From NCBI GenBank assembly GCA_000469685.2, contig LS997563.1:34192468-34256467 (forward strand): DNA of 64,000 bases, read 5' to 3'. Of this stretch, positions 31,390 to 42,479 are shown piece by piece. The notes below the pieces were generated by a model, which saw nothing but the letters and a program-made list of their open reading frames with translations, made no database searches and was not told where the DNA came from. The stretch is from Haemonchus contortus. Lineage: Eukaryota; Nematoda; Chromadorea; Rhabditida; Trichostrongylidae. The first letter of the stretch is position 1. Each line of letters starts with the position of its first letter. The position numbers and the translations under genes were made by a program.

Positions 31390-34300
31390 AGAGAACGGAA
31401 AAAAAGAGTAGGACATGGCTCAAAGCTAGTAGAAAAACGAGAATGGAAATGAAAGAAAATATAGAGGACCTGAGTGAGAAAAGCGTTGTGCTTCTGCTTA
31501 CCACATCCAAAACTGAACGCTGCTATCACGTCTTTAGTAAACTTAGTAAACTTGAACCCAATCATTCAAAAATGGGGTCTATTTCTAATAGTATAATAGT
31601 GAAGTAGGTGCAAATTTACGATTCACTCACGCGCACCTGTAGTTGGGCACATTTTGGGGATCTCCACCGGCTCTGATCAGCCACTCCATCACTGGTTCCG
31701 TACTCGTTCAGCAGATTCTGAATGAAATTTTCGTAATCACCGCATTCTTCACCATCTTGAAGGTGACGCGAGTATGAGCTGAACAATGTTTTGGGCTAAT
31801 GCATTCTCGTGGAATTGAAATAATGAATCAACAGGAAAAATTATTCAACTGATCACTTTTTATCAATGATCGACACGATATAATCAATGCGAGGAGCTCG
31901 TGAATGAAAGTGTGTCGAGTCAGGTGGCGCGCTGTCATCCTATTCAAAAACCAAGTCTCGGAATGGTAGACGTCAAACCTGCTAGACGTTCCCTTCCCAC
32001 AGAGTCGTTTGATTGGCACTAGGCTTGTATGGAAGGGCAAAGAATCGAAGGCAAATGGGTGAGGATCGATCACTCCTGAGCGATTCTACTCTTCAATTCG
32101 ATTTGCTCGCAGGCGTTGCATCTGATCGTTTTCAAAAGACGGCACCGATGTGTTTGAAATGATTAGATAATAACAATTTTATGGAACCCAATCCTCTTTG
32201 TAAATGAGAAGTTTAACATGGAATCGGCAAGCGACAATGCCTTTCGACATTCACTTCTCAAGTATTCTTAACATTAAACCTCAGAAAGGGCAACAATTTT
32301 TTATAGGCGATTCTTACAGTTTCTATTTGCCGTTACGATGAATTTACGACCTCTACTAAATTCTACACGAAATTCGGTTTCTTCTGTGAATTGCTGACGT
32401 CGATGCTCTTTTCAGAATGCCACGATAATGAAGAGACCAAAGATGTTCTGCGACTGAATCGATTGTGGAGCCCAGAGTTGGTGAAGAAACGTCTCAATAG
32501 TCAGTGTATGGTGGAGCTTATCACCGTTTCAGAAAACCAGAGGGCTCTGGTTAAGCTGTTCTGGCTATAAAAAACTTTTAGGACATTTTGCTTCCAATTG
32601 GAGAAACGCACCTGTATAGATCTCCCAAAGCTCCGAATTTCAATACTCAATGTACCGAATTACTTTGAAATTTGAAATAGAGAGCTTCTTCATTCAAATT
32701 TATTTTGCCAAGAACTCCAGAATTAGATGAGCCGGACAAGCCATGCGACTTCGTGGTGACCGCTGGGCCATGGCGGCTTTGCAGTGGATCCACATAGACG
32801 TCGAATGAATCCCAGGACAGAAGTTAGAACGATGGTTACTCATCTTCATCTGGTGGCTATAAACTGAATGAATGCTTCACAGCCTCGTGTTCTTCGGTCC
32901 GTGGCGATCACAGGGCTACTCTATCTCGCTACAGGGCAGATTTAGACGTCACTGGCATCAACTCAAGGATATCGTTGATGAACAACAGTGATCCATTAGG
33001 CCTAACATTACCCTTCAAGGATCCCTTTACTTGCTTTGGTGAAATGAGTACCATCAAGTATGCCTTACCATTTCATCAATTTTAAACAAAGTTTCGACAA
33101 TATTATGACCACCGTAGAGCATTTATTGTACGATAAATGCTCAAAAAGCCGCCGTCTTCCCAAACTATCGCAGCAATATCCTTGTTGAACATTTTTGGAT
33201 CGCCGCCATGGTTTCAAAATGTTCATGAATGGTTTCTTGGGAGTCTGAACTAGTCTAGAATACTAGGCTTTTGATCAAAATACCACAACTGAAATGGAGG
33301 GGATACCATACTGTTTAAACCATAGCGATATTTGCAGAGAACATAAGACAGCTACATTTTTAGCGAGTTTTCAACGAAGTAACGAGAGTGGTGTTGGGAT
33401 GACGGAAGTATCATCTTGTGAAGCAGAACAGGATCTCCTCTTCTATAAATTGCGTATGGGCGGCACCCAACAATGACATATCGCTAGAGCATTTCCAACA
33501 ACGGCTCAGATGATGTTCCCAATTGTGAGCTAATCTGTTCTCGGCTAGACCTTATGACAGGCTTAAAATTGAAAAGACAAAGCAATACTATGATATCACC
33601 TAAACCCATTCCAAAATTAGAGCTGTAGTTGAGTCTAATCATAGCCGAAGCGGAAGCTCATCAGCTTTATCAGCGATTCCTCATTTTCCTACAGTCAAGG
33701 ACTTATAATGCATGGACCGGGCATGAGCCTGACCATATCCAAAACGAAGCGAGTAATGAGTCGGACTGGGGGTCATGCAGGTCAAGAACATAAGTTTACC
33801 AACCTTCGTCGCGCAGTCTTACAAGGTCTATTCGAGAAGGTGAAAAGGCATATCTATACGTTGGAGAACAACGCGTTTGCTATAGGAACTGCGAAAGAAT
33901 TGTGTTTGGAAGGCACGGTAGGTTTGTGGTTGCAAGACGTCCCAGTGGCATTCTCAAAAACAGATAGGACAAGGCTAAACATTACAGGTAGCATCAGTGC
34001 ATAACATAGAGGTGTAGAAGTATAAATGGATAAATTTTTGGGCGTTAATCAATCCCGTCTGAGGGATGCACCCCGCACTTAACTTCCATTCAGAATCGTG
34101 TGGCGTAATGAATGCGTATTTGGCCTATACAATGACTTGTGATGGTCAGCCGATGTACAAGTCAGTGCTTTTATCCTCCTTCTGAACGGATCTGGTACCA
34201 ATTAACCGACCCCGGAGGGATAGAAGGCTTGGTTGGCCTTGAAGGATATCGATCCCGCGACTGTGCGTGTGCGAAAGTGCGCCAGTTGCCACTACACACC

Positions 34301-34860
34301 TCCGCTTAACATAGAAGTGTGCATGTATTGTATAATATAAATTGAGTGCCAATTGGCTGTGACAACAGAAGAATTTAGACTTTGTTTTACCAACAAAATA
34401 CTGTTACCATAGGTTCATCGTGGTTGGGTGTGAGTACTTTACCCCAAAAAGGCTGGTGGGAGGATATGGTATCCACCGCGAAACCGCTGCCGCTTACCGT
34501 GGGAATTTGGGGAGGAGTACCTCCAACCATCGTGGTTTGATAGTTTGCTTTGCAAAGAAAGAGGAAAGGAAAAGGAAGGGAAAGAAGAATAAATAATCAG
34601 TTAAGACCTTTCCTTTTTTTGTTTTCATCAAAGATTATTTTGTGCGGGACGAATTGTTGTGTTTTCTCAGACACCTGAGAAACCTCATCTTTGATTTTTG
34701 AGCAGATCTCCGTGCGAATGAAAAGATGGAGGAAAAGAGTTTTTCAGCACTTCTAGATAATCAAAAAATTGACAGTATTGAAGTGTAAACAATTGTTTTC
34801 GATGTTCTACTGCTTTTAGGTAACCATAGATCAGGTGATGCTCTAATCGAATAACTTTAC
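31390..34860. repeat. Copy 2 of the ~3.6-kb direct duplication
   Basis: It is colinear with 600-4288. Relative to copy 1 it has gained a SINE at 34016-34307 and an extra segment at about 34420-34530. That segment is a small fold-back-like piece between two copies of a CATCGTGGTTTG/CATCGTGGTTGG motif. No shared open frame is seen. Confidence 0.7.
34016..34307 (-). mobile_element. tRNA-derived SINE with 13-bp target-site duplication
   Basis: This is a full-length minus-strand copy of the SINE family, flanked by AACATAGAGGTGT (34003-34015) and AACATAGAAGTGT (34308-34320), 12 of 13 matching. It is absent from the duplicated block at 600-4288, so it inserted after that duplication. Confidence 0.87.
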
Positions 34861-35116
34861 AGGCTAGAAAAGCCGTGAGGGGCTGTGGACTTGTAGCTAC
34901 AAGAGGGGAATGAATTTCTAGTGTAAGGGTGAAATCGCAATCGCAAAAAAAGAAGGGAAAACTGAAAACAAAAATGTAAAGACAAATTACATTTCATCTA
35001 ATTCATCCTTCAAGAGGACGCATAGTCGACGTAGTCCTCTTTGCACGGTCCTTCCTTACTTTTTCAGGAGTTTTTTTTAAGCCTTTTTTCTTGTCAATGT
35101 ACCAACTGCAATTCAG

Positions 35117-35273
35117 TGCTCTGGGGCGCAAACGATGAGTTTTTGAAACTAAGAGCATCGAGACCCGAAAGTGAAAATGTCACTCTGGATGGATTCGGAT
35201 GTGACTTGAATAGTGCATATTACTATGATTTCAATGAATGCCCTTTCTTGTTAGAAGCCATTCATGCTTCTTG
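35117..35273 (+). CDS. Candidate exon, unrecognised protein
   Basis: An open segment of 157 nt lies between an acceptor (CAATTCAG) and a strong donor (TTG followed by GTAAGG). It reads LWGANDEFLKL...ENVTLDGFGCDLNSAYYYDF..., with two cysteines and one N-glycosylation sequon, so an extracellular segment is possible. No partner exon is identified. The nearby ATTCATGCTT words at 35260 and 35580 hint at local repetition. It could equally be chance. Confidence 0.25.
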
Positions 35274-35279
35274 GTAAGG

Positions 35280-36195
35280 TGCTGCGAAGTACTGCAGCAA
35301 AGCACCCCTTGGGATGAGATTTAGGCTTGCTTCCAGCTTGAGCAAGAGTTCATTGAAAGGTTCAAAGAACTAGTCTAGGCTTAACGTGTGGGATAGGAAG
35401 AGCAGCTATTCGACACTACTCTGAGCTATTCTATTTTAAGCTTTTACATCTCTTACAAGATTTCAGCTTTTCTAAAAATTAGTGGACTAGGGTTTTTTTT
35501 AGTCAACTACAGACTTTCCTGAGCATCGATTATCAGCGTTGGAATCGGCGCAAAATCACCACACTACGTATGTCCAAGCCATTCATGCTTATTAGTGGAG
35601 TACTGTGACGAATCGTGTTCAGTCTAGGTTCCACATTCCAGCGAAAGACATCTCAAAGTGCCGGAACGATCCGCCACTGGATAACCTTTACGAAAATGCA
35701 CCAAATGAGTTGCAAGAGAGATCAACGAGTATCCTTTGTCCCTGCCAATGGGCAATCTAGATGAATCTTTATGCTTCTACAACAATATGACTTGTGATCG
35801 AACCCAGGTCCAAGGGAGTCAAGTGCGTGGCTCACTTCAAAAAGCGGGTCATTGCTTCCAATTCCGAATTTTACTTCAACCAATCGATCTTTTTCTGCCA
35901 TCCGAGAGAGCAGGTGAGATGTTCTACATGAACCCTAAGCATGATGAGTTGTGATGAGTACGAAATTGCGGCAACCCACCATTTAATAACAAGTGGTATT
36001 CGCACACAATGGTGATTTTCTGGCAAAACTAATCAATAGTAAATTTTTTCGTAAAAATCTCTTCTTACTGTAATCAATTTATATCTGTGGGATGACTACA
36101 TCTATCCTGCCTGGAACGAATTTGGTATATGCAGGTACATGGGTAAACTCGAAGAATAAGTCAGTTGTTCTAAACATATAGACCTCCTGCATATA
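35280..36195. other. AT-rich stretch without a recognised gene
   Basis: I see only short ORFs without splice support and no recognised repeat family. Confidence 0.45.
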
Positions 36196-36719
36196 CAGTA
36201 GCGCTCAAAAGTCTTCGGTGAATTGCTTCGACGCTTGTTCGTTCATAACTTTTTTTAGTAGACCAAATCGCGTAAAAATTAGATATGTTTAACTAGAGCA
36301 TATTTCACCCTACCCAACACTATTTGACTGTTAAGCTGCAATGTCCACAGGTAGAGCAAGGTGTTTGTTGCGGTAGTAGATTTTGCTAAAACTAAAGTTG
36401 TTGACGTCTGCACTTACTCGCACCTTATCTGCGTTTTTCTCATCTATTGTGTTCGGCGTTACCGCTCGTACACTTTAGATATGACAAAAAGGAATGAGAT
36501 TCAAGAAGGACCATCATCTCTAATTTTAGTCGATTTTGAGTTCATGCTCTTTGGAACATCTGGAACGTGATCAGATTGCAGGTTAATAGTGGTAAATATT
36601 CACAATACCCCCACGCTCCAAATATAGAAAATTCGCATGATTAGATCCAGTAGAAAAGGAGCTACGACTGAAAAGTATGGCTGAAGAACCATTTCACCGA
36701 AGACTTTTGAGCGCTACTG
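36196..36719. mobile_element. 524-bp TA-flanked MITE, copy 2 (opposite orientation)
   Basis: It has the same terminal repeats as 16301-16825 (CAGTAGCGCTCAAAAGTCTT) and TA at 36194-36195 and 36720-36721. The interior is the reverse complement of copy 1 at moderate divergence. No coding capacity. Confidence 0.88.
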
Positions 36720-36721
36720 TA

Positions 36722-37519
36722 TGTAGATGGATGAGAAAGTGCTCAATCCAATACGGGAATCCTGTTGTGAGTTTTTTTGCAGTGAACTTTGCTCACGATA
36801 TTTATCATACCACTTATGCTTTGAGATCGAAGCCCATCGGAAAGCTGCTATACTGTATTGCCCTGAACTGTCTTTTCGTTGGAGAATTTTTTGAAGATGT
36901 GAGCTATCGACTGGACCGAGATCAGCAGATTATTTTCCTCATGGTTAAATTTTATGAAAAATAGTCATCGAGGAAACATTGGGAAAGATATTTTTGTGCA
37001 TATCGCTCCGGGTAACGGAACTTCTCCCCAGATTCCCTTGGCCTACGGCAGTTGTTCCGCGGCATCTCCGCATCCTTCCATTGGGAAATCAAATCTTTCC
37101 CTACGAAGTGCGCGATCGCGTGCGGCGAGTGCGACACGCCGTTTGGGGAGATATCGCTCCAGACGACATTGAAATTAATTCTAACGGCCTGAATGTTTTC
37201 TAATTAAACATTGCCTCTGCCTAACAGCCTGCTCTTCACATTGAACGATCAGTTTGAAACGTCGTATGATTGAAATTATCAAGTATCGTAGTTTGTAATT
37301 TGTATAACCTCTTGAGCAGTCATGCTGAAGTGACATCAACAGGTATGTTGGGATCAGTCGGATTAGTGTTTTTGTTTACTGTGACGGAGACAACGTGTGT
37401 ATTGTTAATTGTTAGTGAAGGCGTAAGCAACCTTTATGCGATGTCTAACAATAGTTGTAACGCATTTATCCTATAATCCCTTCTCACGGTAAAAGCTTCT
37501 TTTGTATTCACCACTCACA
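36722..37519. other. Unassigned; GC-richer ORF segment at ~37000-37170
   Basis: A GC-rich patch gives overlapping ORFs on both strands; the frame ending EVRDRVRRVRHAVWGDIAPDDI is the most protein-like. No acceptor, donor or family supports a call. Confidence 0.35.
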
Positions 37520-38556
37520 ATGATGACTACTCCTCGTCAACGAGAAATTAGTAATGCGCTGCTTAAAGCTCGATATTTCTGGAGATGGGAGACAATATGC
37601 ACAGGTAAGCAGCAAATTGTGGTCGTTATTTGTTCGAAGATCACTACTTGTTAGAAAGCATTTTGTAGGCTTCCAAAGGCAAAACCCATGACAAGCATGT
37701 AGTTTCTTCTGTGGGCCCTTTTTTGACTCATAGACAGGTGTTTACATCTGAAACAGATAAAACAAATAAACAAACAGCAAACATAACATTGATTATAGAT
37801 GACAAGTAAAAGCAAAATAAATAGAACATATGGGTGATAAGTTCATATTGCAGCTGGATGATAAAGTCTAAAGGATGAAGTTTTGGGGCGTTAATCACTT
37901 CATAACGGTGAACTGAATGCGTATGTGGCCTATACAATGTCTTGAAGCGGTCAGCCGATGTAATAGTCAGTACTTTTATCCTACCAGACAAGTATGGTGC
38001 CAATTAATCAGCCAGCCCCCTAGGATTGGATGGCGTGGTGGGCTCAGGCGAATACCAATCCGGGATTCGAACCTGCGAACATGCATGTGAAATAGTGCGC
38101 CACTTGCCCCTGCACCACCATCTCCACGATACCTCGATTGTTCCGATGTTTCCAACATTGAAACAATCGAGTTATCGTGGAGATGGTGGCCAGGGGCAAG
38201 TGGGCTAGTTACATGGGGCCACTACCTTTGCAAACTGTGAAAAAACATCTTGTAAATTACACTAACCATGCTGGGATGTTGTGTTTCATACAGATGAAGA
38301 TTTCGTGTTCTAACAAGCGGAGGACGTGATTACTACCTATCAATGAAGCAAAAAATGATTCTTCCACCTAATGAAGTGTTTTATCAATTCAAGAAGAGGA
38401 TCACTCTTTTAGATCTTAGACGCGTTCTTTTTTTAATCATTTTCAGCGGGTGATTTATTTCATTCAAAGAGGAAGAGACCATTCAAATGTCCACATAACC
38501 CAGCTTTTGATAAGATGGCAACGTCAGACACTTTAGCTGAGTCACCTATGCACTGA
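37520..38556 (+). CDS. Candidate two-exon small basic protein, unrecognised
   Basis: The possible exons are 37520-37604 (ATG start, MMTTPRQREISNALLKARYF..., ending at CAG before GTAAGC) and 38447-38556 (acceptor CATTTTCAG, phase compatible, ending TGA). Joined they would give about 65 residues, with a basic patch (SKRKRPFKC) and two cysteines. A SINE and a hairpin lie in the 842-bp intron. I do not recognise the product, and a chance combination of ORFs and splice-like sites cannot be excluded. Confidence 0.3.
37862..38115 (-). mobile_element. tRNA-derived SINE
   Basis: The minus-strand copy shows GGGATTCGAACCTG (B box) near 38071, the ATTGGTGCCAATTAATC-type body, and the GGATGAAGTTTTGGGGCGTT tail. 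Its tRNA-like head borders the hairpin at 38101-38203. Confidence 0.82.
38101..38203. repeat. Hairpin made from an inverted duplicate of the SINE head
   Basis: The arms of about 41 bp (38101-38142 and 38163-38203; CACTTGCCCCTGCACCACCA and its near complement) are separated by 20 bp. One arm overlaps the 5' end of the SINE. Confidence 0.87.
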
Positions 38557-38647
38557 AACTTAATCGTGGCTGAAGTTTTCTACATTGAAGTATCGCCACG
38601 AGAGAGGCAAATTGAAATTCATTCGATGTTAATAGGCTGATTTTCAG

Positions 38648-39249
38648 AGTAAACTTTCACAATCAGCGCGGTTTGACATTTGGATTCATCACGGGTGCGA
38701 TGTTGGAGAAAGAGGAATGCTAATTGGATCTGCTGCTCGAATCGGCAATTACAATGTAAGAGATTTTAGGTGAGTCCCAGTCAGTGGTCCCAAGAGGAGC
38801 TCAGTAAAAACCCAAAATCTTCGTTGCCTCTATCGCCCTCTACCTAGAATCCAAGGGCCGGTATTAGAATGTCATCGTTTGACGCACTGCATATATTGGC
38901 TGCTTTCATAGTCCGTCGCGTCGGCCGGCCGGCGTGCCGGCGGAGGCAGTGCTAGGGGAGAGGAGGGAGGCAGACAGTGTTAGGCAAACAGTCCACGCCC
39001 CCGGCGGACTATGAAAGCAGCCATTCCGATGAATGGTTCATTATAAAGTCTACGCAGTTTGAAATAGACGAGGGTTTTCGGAATCTGCAAGGAAGAAGTT
39101 TAACTTCACGAATCACGTTGCTTAGATTCCGAGATAGCTGCTGCGAATGGGTATATGGTACCACACCACCGTTGGAGGAAGCGCAGCAATACGCAGGGAA
39201 TTATCCGTCTTACGAAACCACTAGTATGTCTTCTTTTCATCTCCGATAA
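38648..39249 (+). CDS. Candidate terminal exons of an unrecognised gene, intron hosting a MITE
   Basis: Exon 38648-38755 (acceptor GATTTTCAG, donor AAT followed by GTAAGAG, 36 codons) and exon 39058-39249 (acceptor ACGCAG, stop TAA) are both phase 0 and give about 99 C-terminal residues. They include FDIWIHHGCDVGERGML and DEGFRNLQGRSLTSR, and end in SYETTSMSSFHLR. The intron contains GC-rich fold-back copy 3. Upstream exons were not found and I do not recognise the family. The possibility that 38648 belongs to another frame was considered. Confidence 0.3.
38898..39022. mobile_element. GC-rich fold-back MITE family, copy 3 (internally deleted)
   Basis: The left end matches copy 1 through GGCAGTGCTAGGGGAGAGG and CAAACAGTCCACGCC, then jumps straight to the right terminus (CCGGCGGACTATGAAAGCAG). 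It is flanked by ATT at 38895-38897 and 39023-39025. The deletion removes most of the right arm and centre. Confidence 0.87.
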
Positions 39250-40530
39250 AGTCAGCACTGCAAAGCATTTACAGAGCTGAGCTGCAAGGTGTTGTTTAAT
39301 TGGTGGGCATTCCCAACAGCAACATTATGCGGTAGCTGATTCAAAACCGGCTCTACGATAAACAGTGCTTGACGAACGACTGTGTCACATATCTCAATGA
39401 GAAAACAGGTAATTACGCACTTGTGGGCTTGATTCACCGGCTAAAATGCCGGCCATGTAGATGAATTGATATCGGTGAGGCATGACGACAACTAGCTATA
39501 CGTGTGAGAGTGACATCTAGCCTGTATTACCGCTTTGAAGCTGTAAAGGTCTCCGCCATTGCCACTGTGGATTAGGCGGGATACATATGTCGTTACCACT
39601 TGCCGTAGCTCGTTTCAGTTGAGTTGAAAGGCCGTCCATCATTCTTTGTTCACAGGAGTGTACTCCACTATAATAAAAAGTTTGTATTAGTGGGCAAATG
39701 TGTTTTGAGTGAGGCAGTATCATTGTGCGCCGCTTCAATCAAGTTGAAGTAGTTAGCATTTGTATTAGAAGCTTGGTGGTAGAGGTCGCTAGGATTAACA
39801 CTTTGTCTCGTTTTGTTGGAGCTTCCGCTCTGACGCAACAAAGGAGAGCGGATTTACAGAATTCCATAAATGGGTCAGAACTTCCCTACCATGCCAATGT
39901 AATAAAGGTTGTTTCAAAAATATGAGCACTCATTCATTGTAATGTATTTCAAGATTCTCAGCTGAAAATGGCACTGAAGTCTACTTTAACTGCCATTCTC
40001 ATTACATAGTGTACGACAACAGACTACAATCAAATTCCGAAAGATCCTTCGCGGATACAGGCTTCAAGTCCATTCTTATAACACGCATAATTCAATTCTC
40101 CCGTAGTCATGTATAATACTTACACAAACTGGAAGTGAACGCTTGGTACGACACTCAGAGAGTGGAAAATGTGGAGCACAATTTATGCTTTGGACGCAGA
40201 CTCAACGACAGAAGAGCACACAAGTTTTATGTTGAATAGATAAGATGCAGAATACGGTGATCATTACAAGAAGGAAGCGTGAAGTACCGCCTAGCCCAGC
40301 CCATGTTTGAATATCGTCAAAACAAGGCTTGCAAGCTGTTCATGTTGGAGCGCCACCACAGAAAATCAGAGACTCCTCCAAGAGCCTGGCAGTTTCCTCA
40401 ACTGTTGACGAGAGGAACGTTTTTATCACACTGCCCAAAAAAGAATACATAAACTGTCAACTAAAGAAGCACTTTAACACTGCACACTTAGTATGTTCTG
40501 TGATAAACCATACTAATCCAAACAAAACAG
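39250..40530. other. No convincing feature
   Basis: AT-rich sequence with short ORFs only. The frame at 40329-40649 is open but runs against the better-supported frame of the exon at 40531-41035. Confidence 0.4.
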
Positions 40531-41499
40531 TCACGCCAACAATACCAGTGATTTCGTCAACGGCAACAGCAATGGTAGGATCTACAAGACAGCCCGACAC
40601 AGGAAAAGAGAAGCAACCGAAAGCACAGCTCAAGCGCAACCTATCATAAATAACAGCTTCTTAACAAAAACAATAATAATAATAATAACAGTAAACAGTA
40701 ACAATAATAGACGCGGTTCATCCCACAGTTGCGTAATCGCTTCGAACGTGGCCCTTCATAGCAATTCAATATCTGCTGCCAAGCCATCCAAACTGGAGCG
40801 ACACTCATGCTGTAAAAGCAGCATATCTGCAAAAACCAGGAGCATCAGCTTCGACCCTGTTAGCGACGAAGATGATGACAATGGTGAACTGGATCCTGAC
40901 AACGACACGAGACAGGGACTTTTGAGTGGAAACATTCCGACCTTATTCGGGCTCCCAGATAATCCAGAACAGGATAAAGGAGAGGACCTGTCACCTTCTG
41001 TGAGAGTAAACGCAACGAAGATGGGTGAGGTCCAAGTGAGGGTATTTTCGACTCATTCAAATATAACAGTGAAACTGCTCATGAGGGTTCTGGGTGCTTC
41101 AGATAAAGTCAGTTTGTGACAAACTAAGAGCAGAACCAATAAAACCTCGCGAAGTTTGTGGTAGTCAAACATATGCCAAGGTTCCACTACCAAGTGAACC
41201 GTGACTCAGATTTCCTGAATTATTCGTCACTAAACAGTTTTCGCGAAACAATATTGATTTTTTAGAGCTAACACGATTAAAACGCAAACGAACTTCCCGA
41301 ATCTTTCGAACAATCAAAGATTCACTTTGTTGACTTCTGTTGTTAACCTTGTAACAATAGTTTTGATAGGAAGAGCTGCTGTTGAATTCAGGTAGGAGAG
41401 GATGAGCCACAATCTCGAATTGTGGATGCCAATTCCCGTCGTAGAAAGAAATCCAAGGAAAGCCTGTCTGTTGAAAAGCTGCTGGCGAAGCTCCTCTGA
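40531..41499 (+). CDS. Candidate exon pair of a Ser/Asn-rich acidic protein, unrecognised
   Basis: One frame is open from 40517 to past 41035, longer than expected by chance and compositionally protein-like. It has an (Ile)n/Asn stretch over an AAT microsatellite (about 40670-40690), then KTRSISFDPVSDEDDDNGELD, then LFGLPDNPEQDKGEDL. A donor at 41035 (CAA followed by GTGAGG) joins in phase to 41392-41499 (acceptor GAATTCAG), which ends with RRRKKSKESLSVEKLLAKLL and a stop. The 5' boundary is uncertain (a weak acceptor near 40530). Alternatively the ORF ends unspliced at 41119, where an AATAAA follows at about 41137. Function unknown. Confidence 0.35.
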
Positions 41500-42477
41500 C
41501 TGACTTTGATGTCAAGCTCTCTGATGGCTACTTTCAAGATAACAAAAAAGCGTAACACACCAAAACCTTATAGATTATTATTGTAAGGAAAGGTACCCAA
41601 CTAGGGATTACGTTTCGTGTTTAAACAGAGCCGCCACGTGCTTCTAATTATGGTATACCTTAGCAATCTATCAAGAATCCAGGTTTCTAGGAATTGGCAA
41701 AGAACTACATGCTTACCCTCGATATCAGGATGTTGTGCAACAGTCAGGAAAAGGGTAATGACACTATAGAGAAATCTTTAGCTATGTCATTCTAATCGTT
41801 TCCTTTTGTGCCTTTGACTGATCAGTCGGTACAACCTACTCTTTCAGGAAGTACGGTCGAATAATAACGGTCGTGGTATTAAGCCGATTCAAAGATCACA
41901 AGCTTTTCATGCAATCCATGACGTACAGATTAGTCAAAAGTATTGCAGGCAACCCACAACAAAACAAAAAAATGGTATCGCACCAAAAAACAAACAATGG
42001 GTGATACGGCGAAGAGATTTCGGAAAAACGTACCCAAATTGAGAGCTTCGAAGTAACAGAAAACAATGCAACTATTGCTTGCTAGACAACAAGAAATCGA
42101 GAATCGGTAGTCGACTCTCACGCACAGATAAGGCAAAAAAGGGGAGCTTAGCGGGGTTGATGCTATAAGGTTCTCTTCTCCTCACGGGAAAGGCGGCGGG
42201 CTTCCTGTCGGTTTTGTGAAGCGTCAACTGCCCCAATTGGCAGGTGGCAGGTTGTTTTCGCTCACGGCGTCACTTTCTCGCGCAGTTTCTGCAATAGATT
42301 ATTGATGGGACAAATAGTGCTTACTTGACTCCCCTCCTGACAGATCGCCTTGTTAAATCATAGTTCGAATCTTATCATCCTTACATCGAATTCGGCTATT
42401 CTCCCAAAATGCAGACGAACGGCTTGAAAAAAGACGTTGTATTGCTTCACGGAAATATGGAACGGAAACAGAACAGT
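41500..42477. other. No convincing feature
   Basis: AT-rich sequence without recognised repeats or splice-supported exons. Confidence 0.4.
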
Positions 42478-42479
42478 TA

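Noticed and set aside
40457..40639. Minus-strand ORF with a transmembrane-like stretch (GIVGVTVLFGLVWFI)
   Set aside because: Considered as a receptor exon, but no neighbouring exons or family motifs; it is antisense to the low-complexity candidate exon.
41165..41515. 116-codon minus-strand ORF
   Set aside because: No ATG start and no signals; the plus strand gives a better splice-supported exon at 41392-41499.
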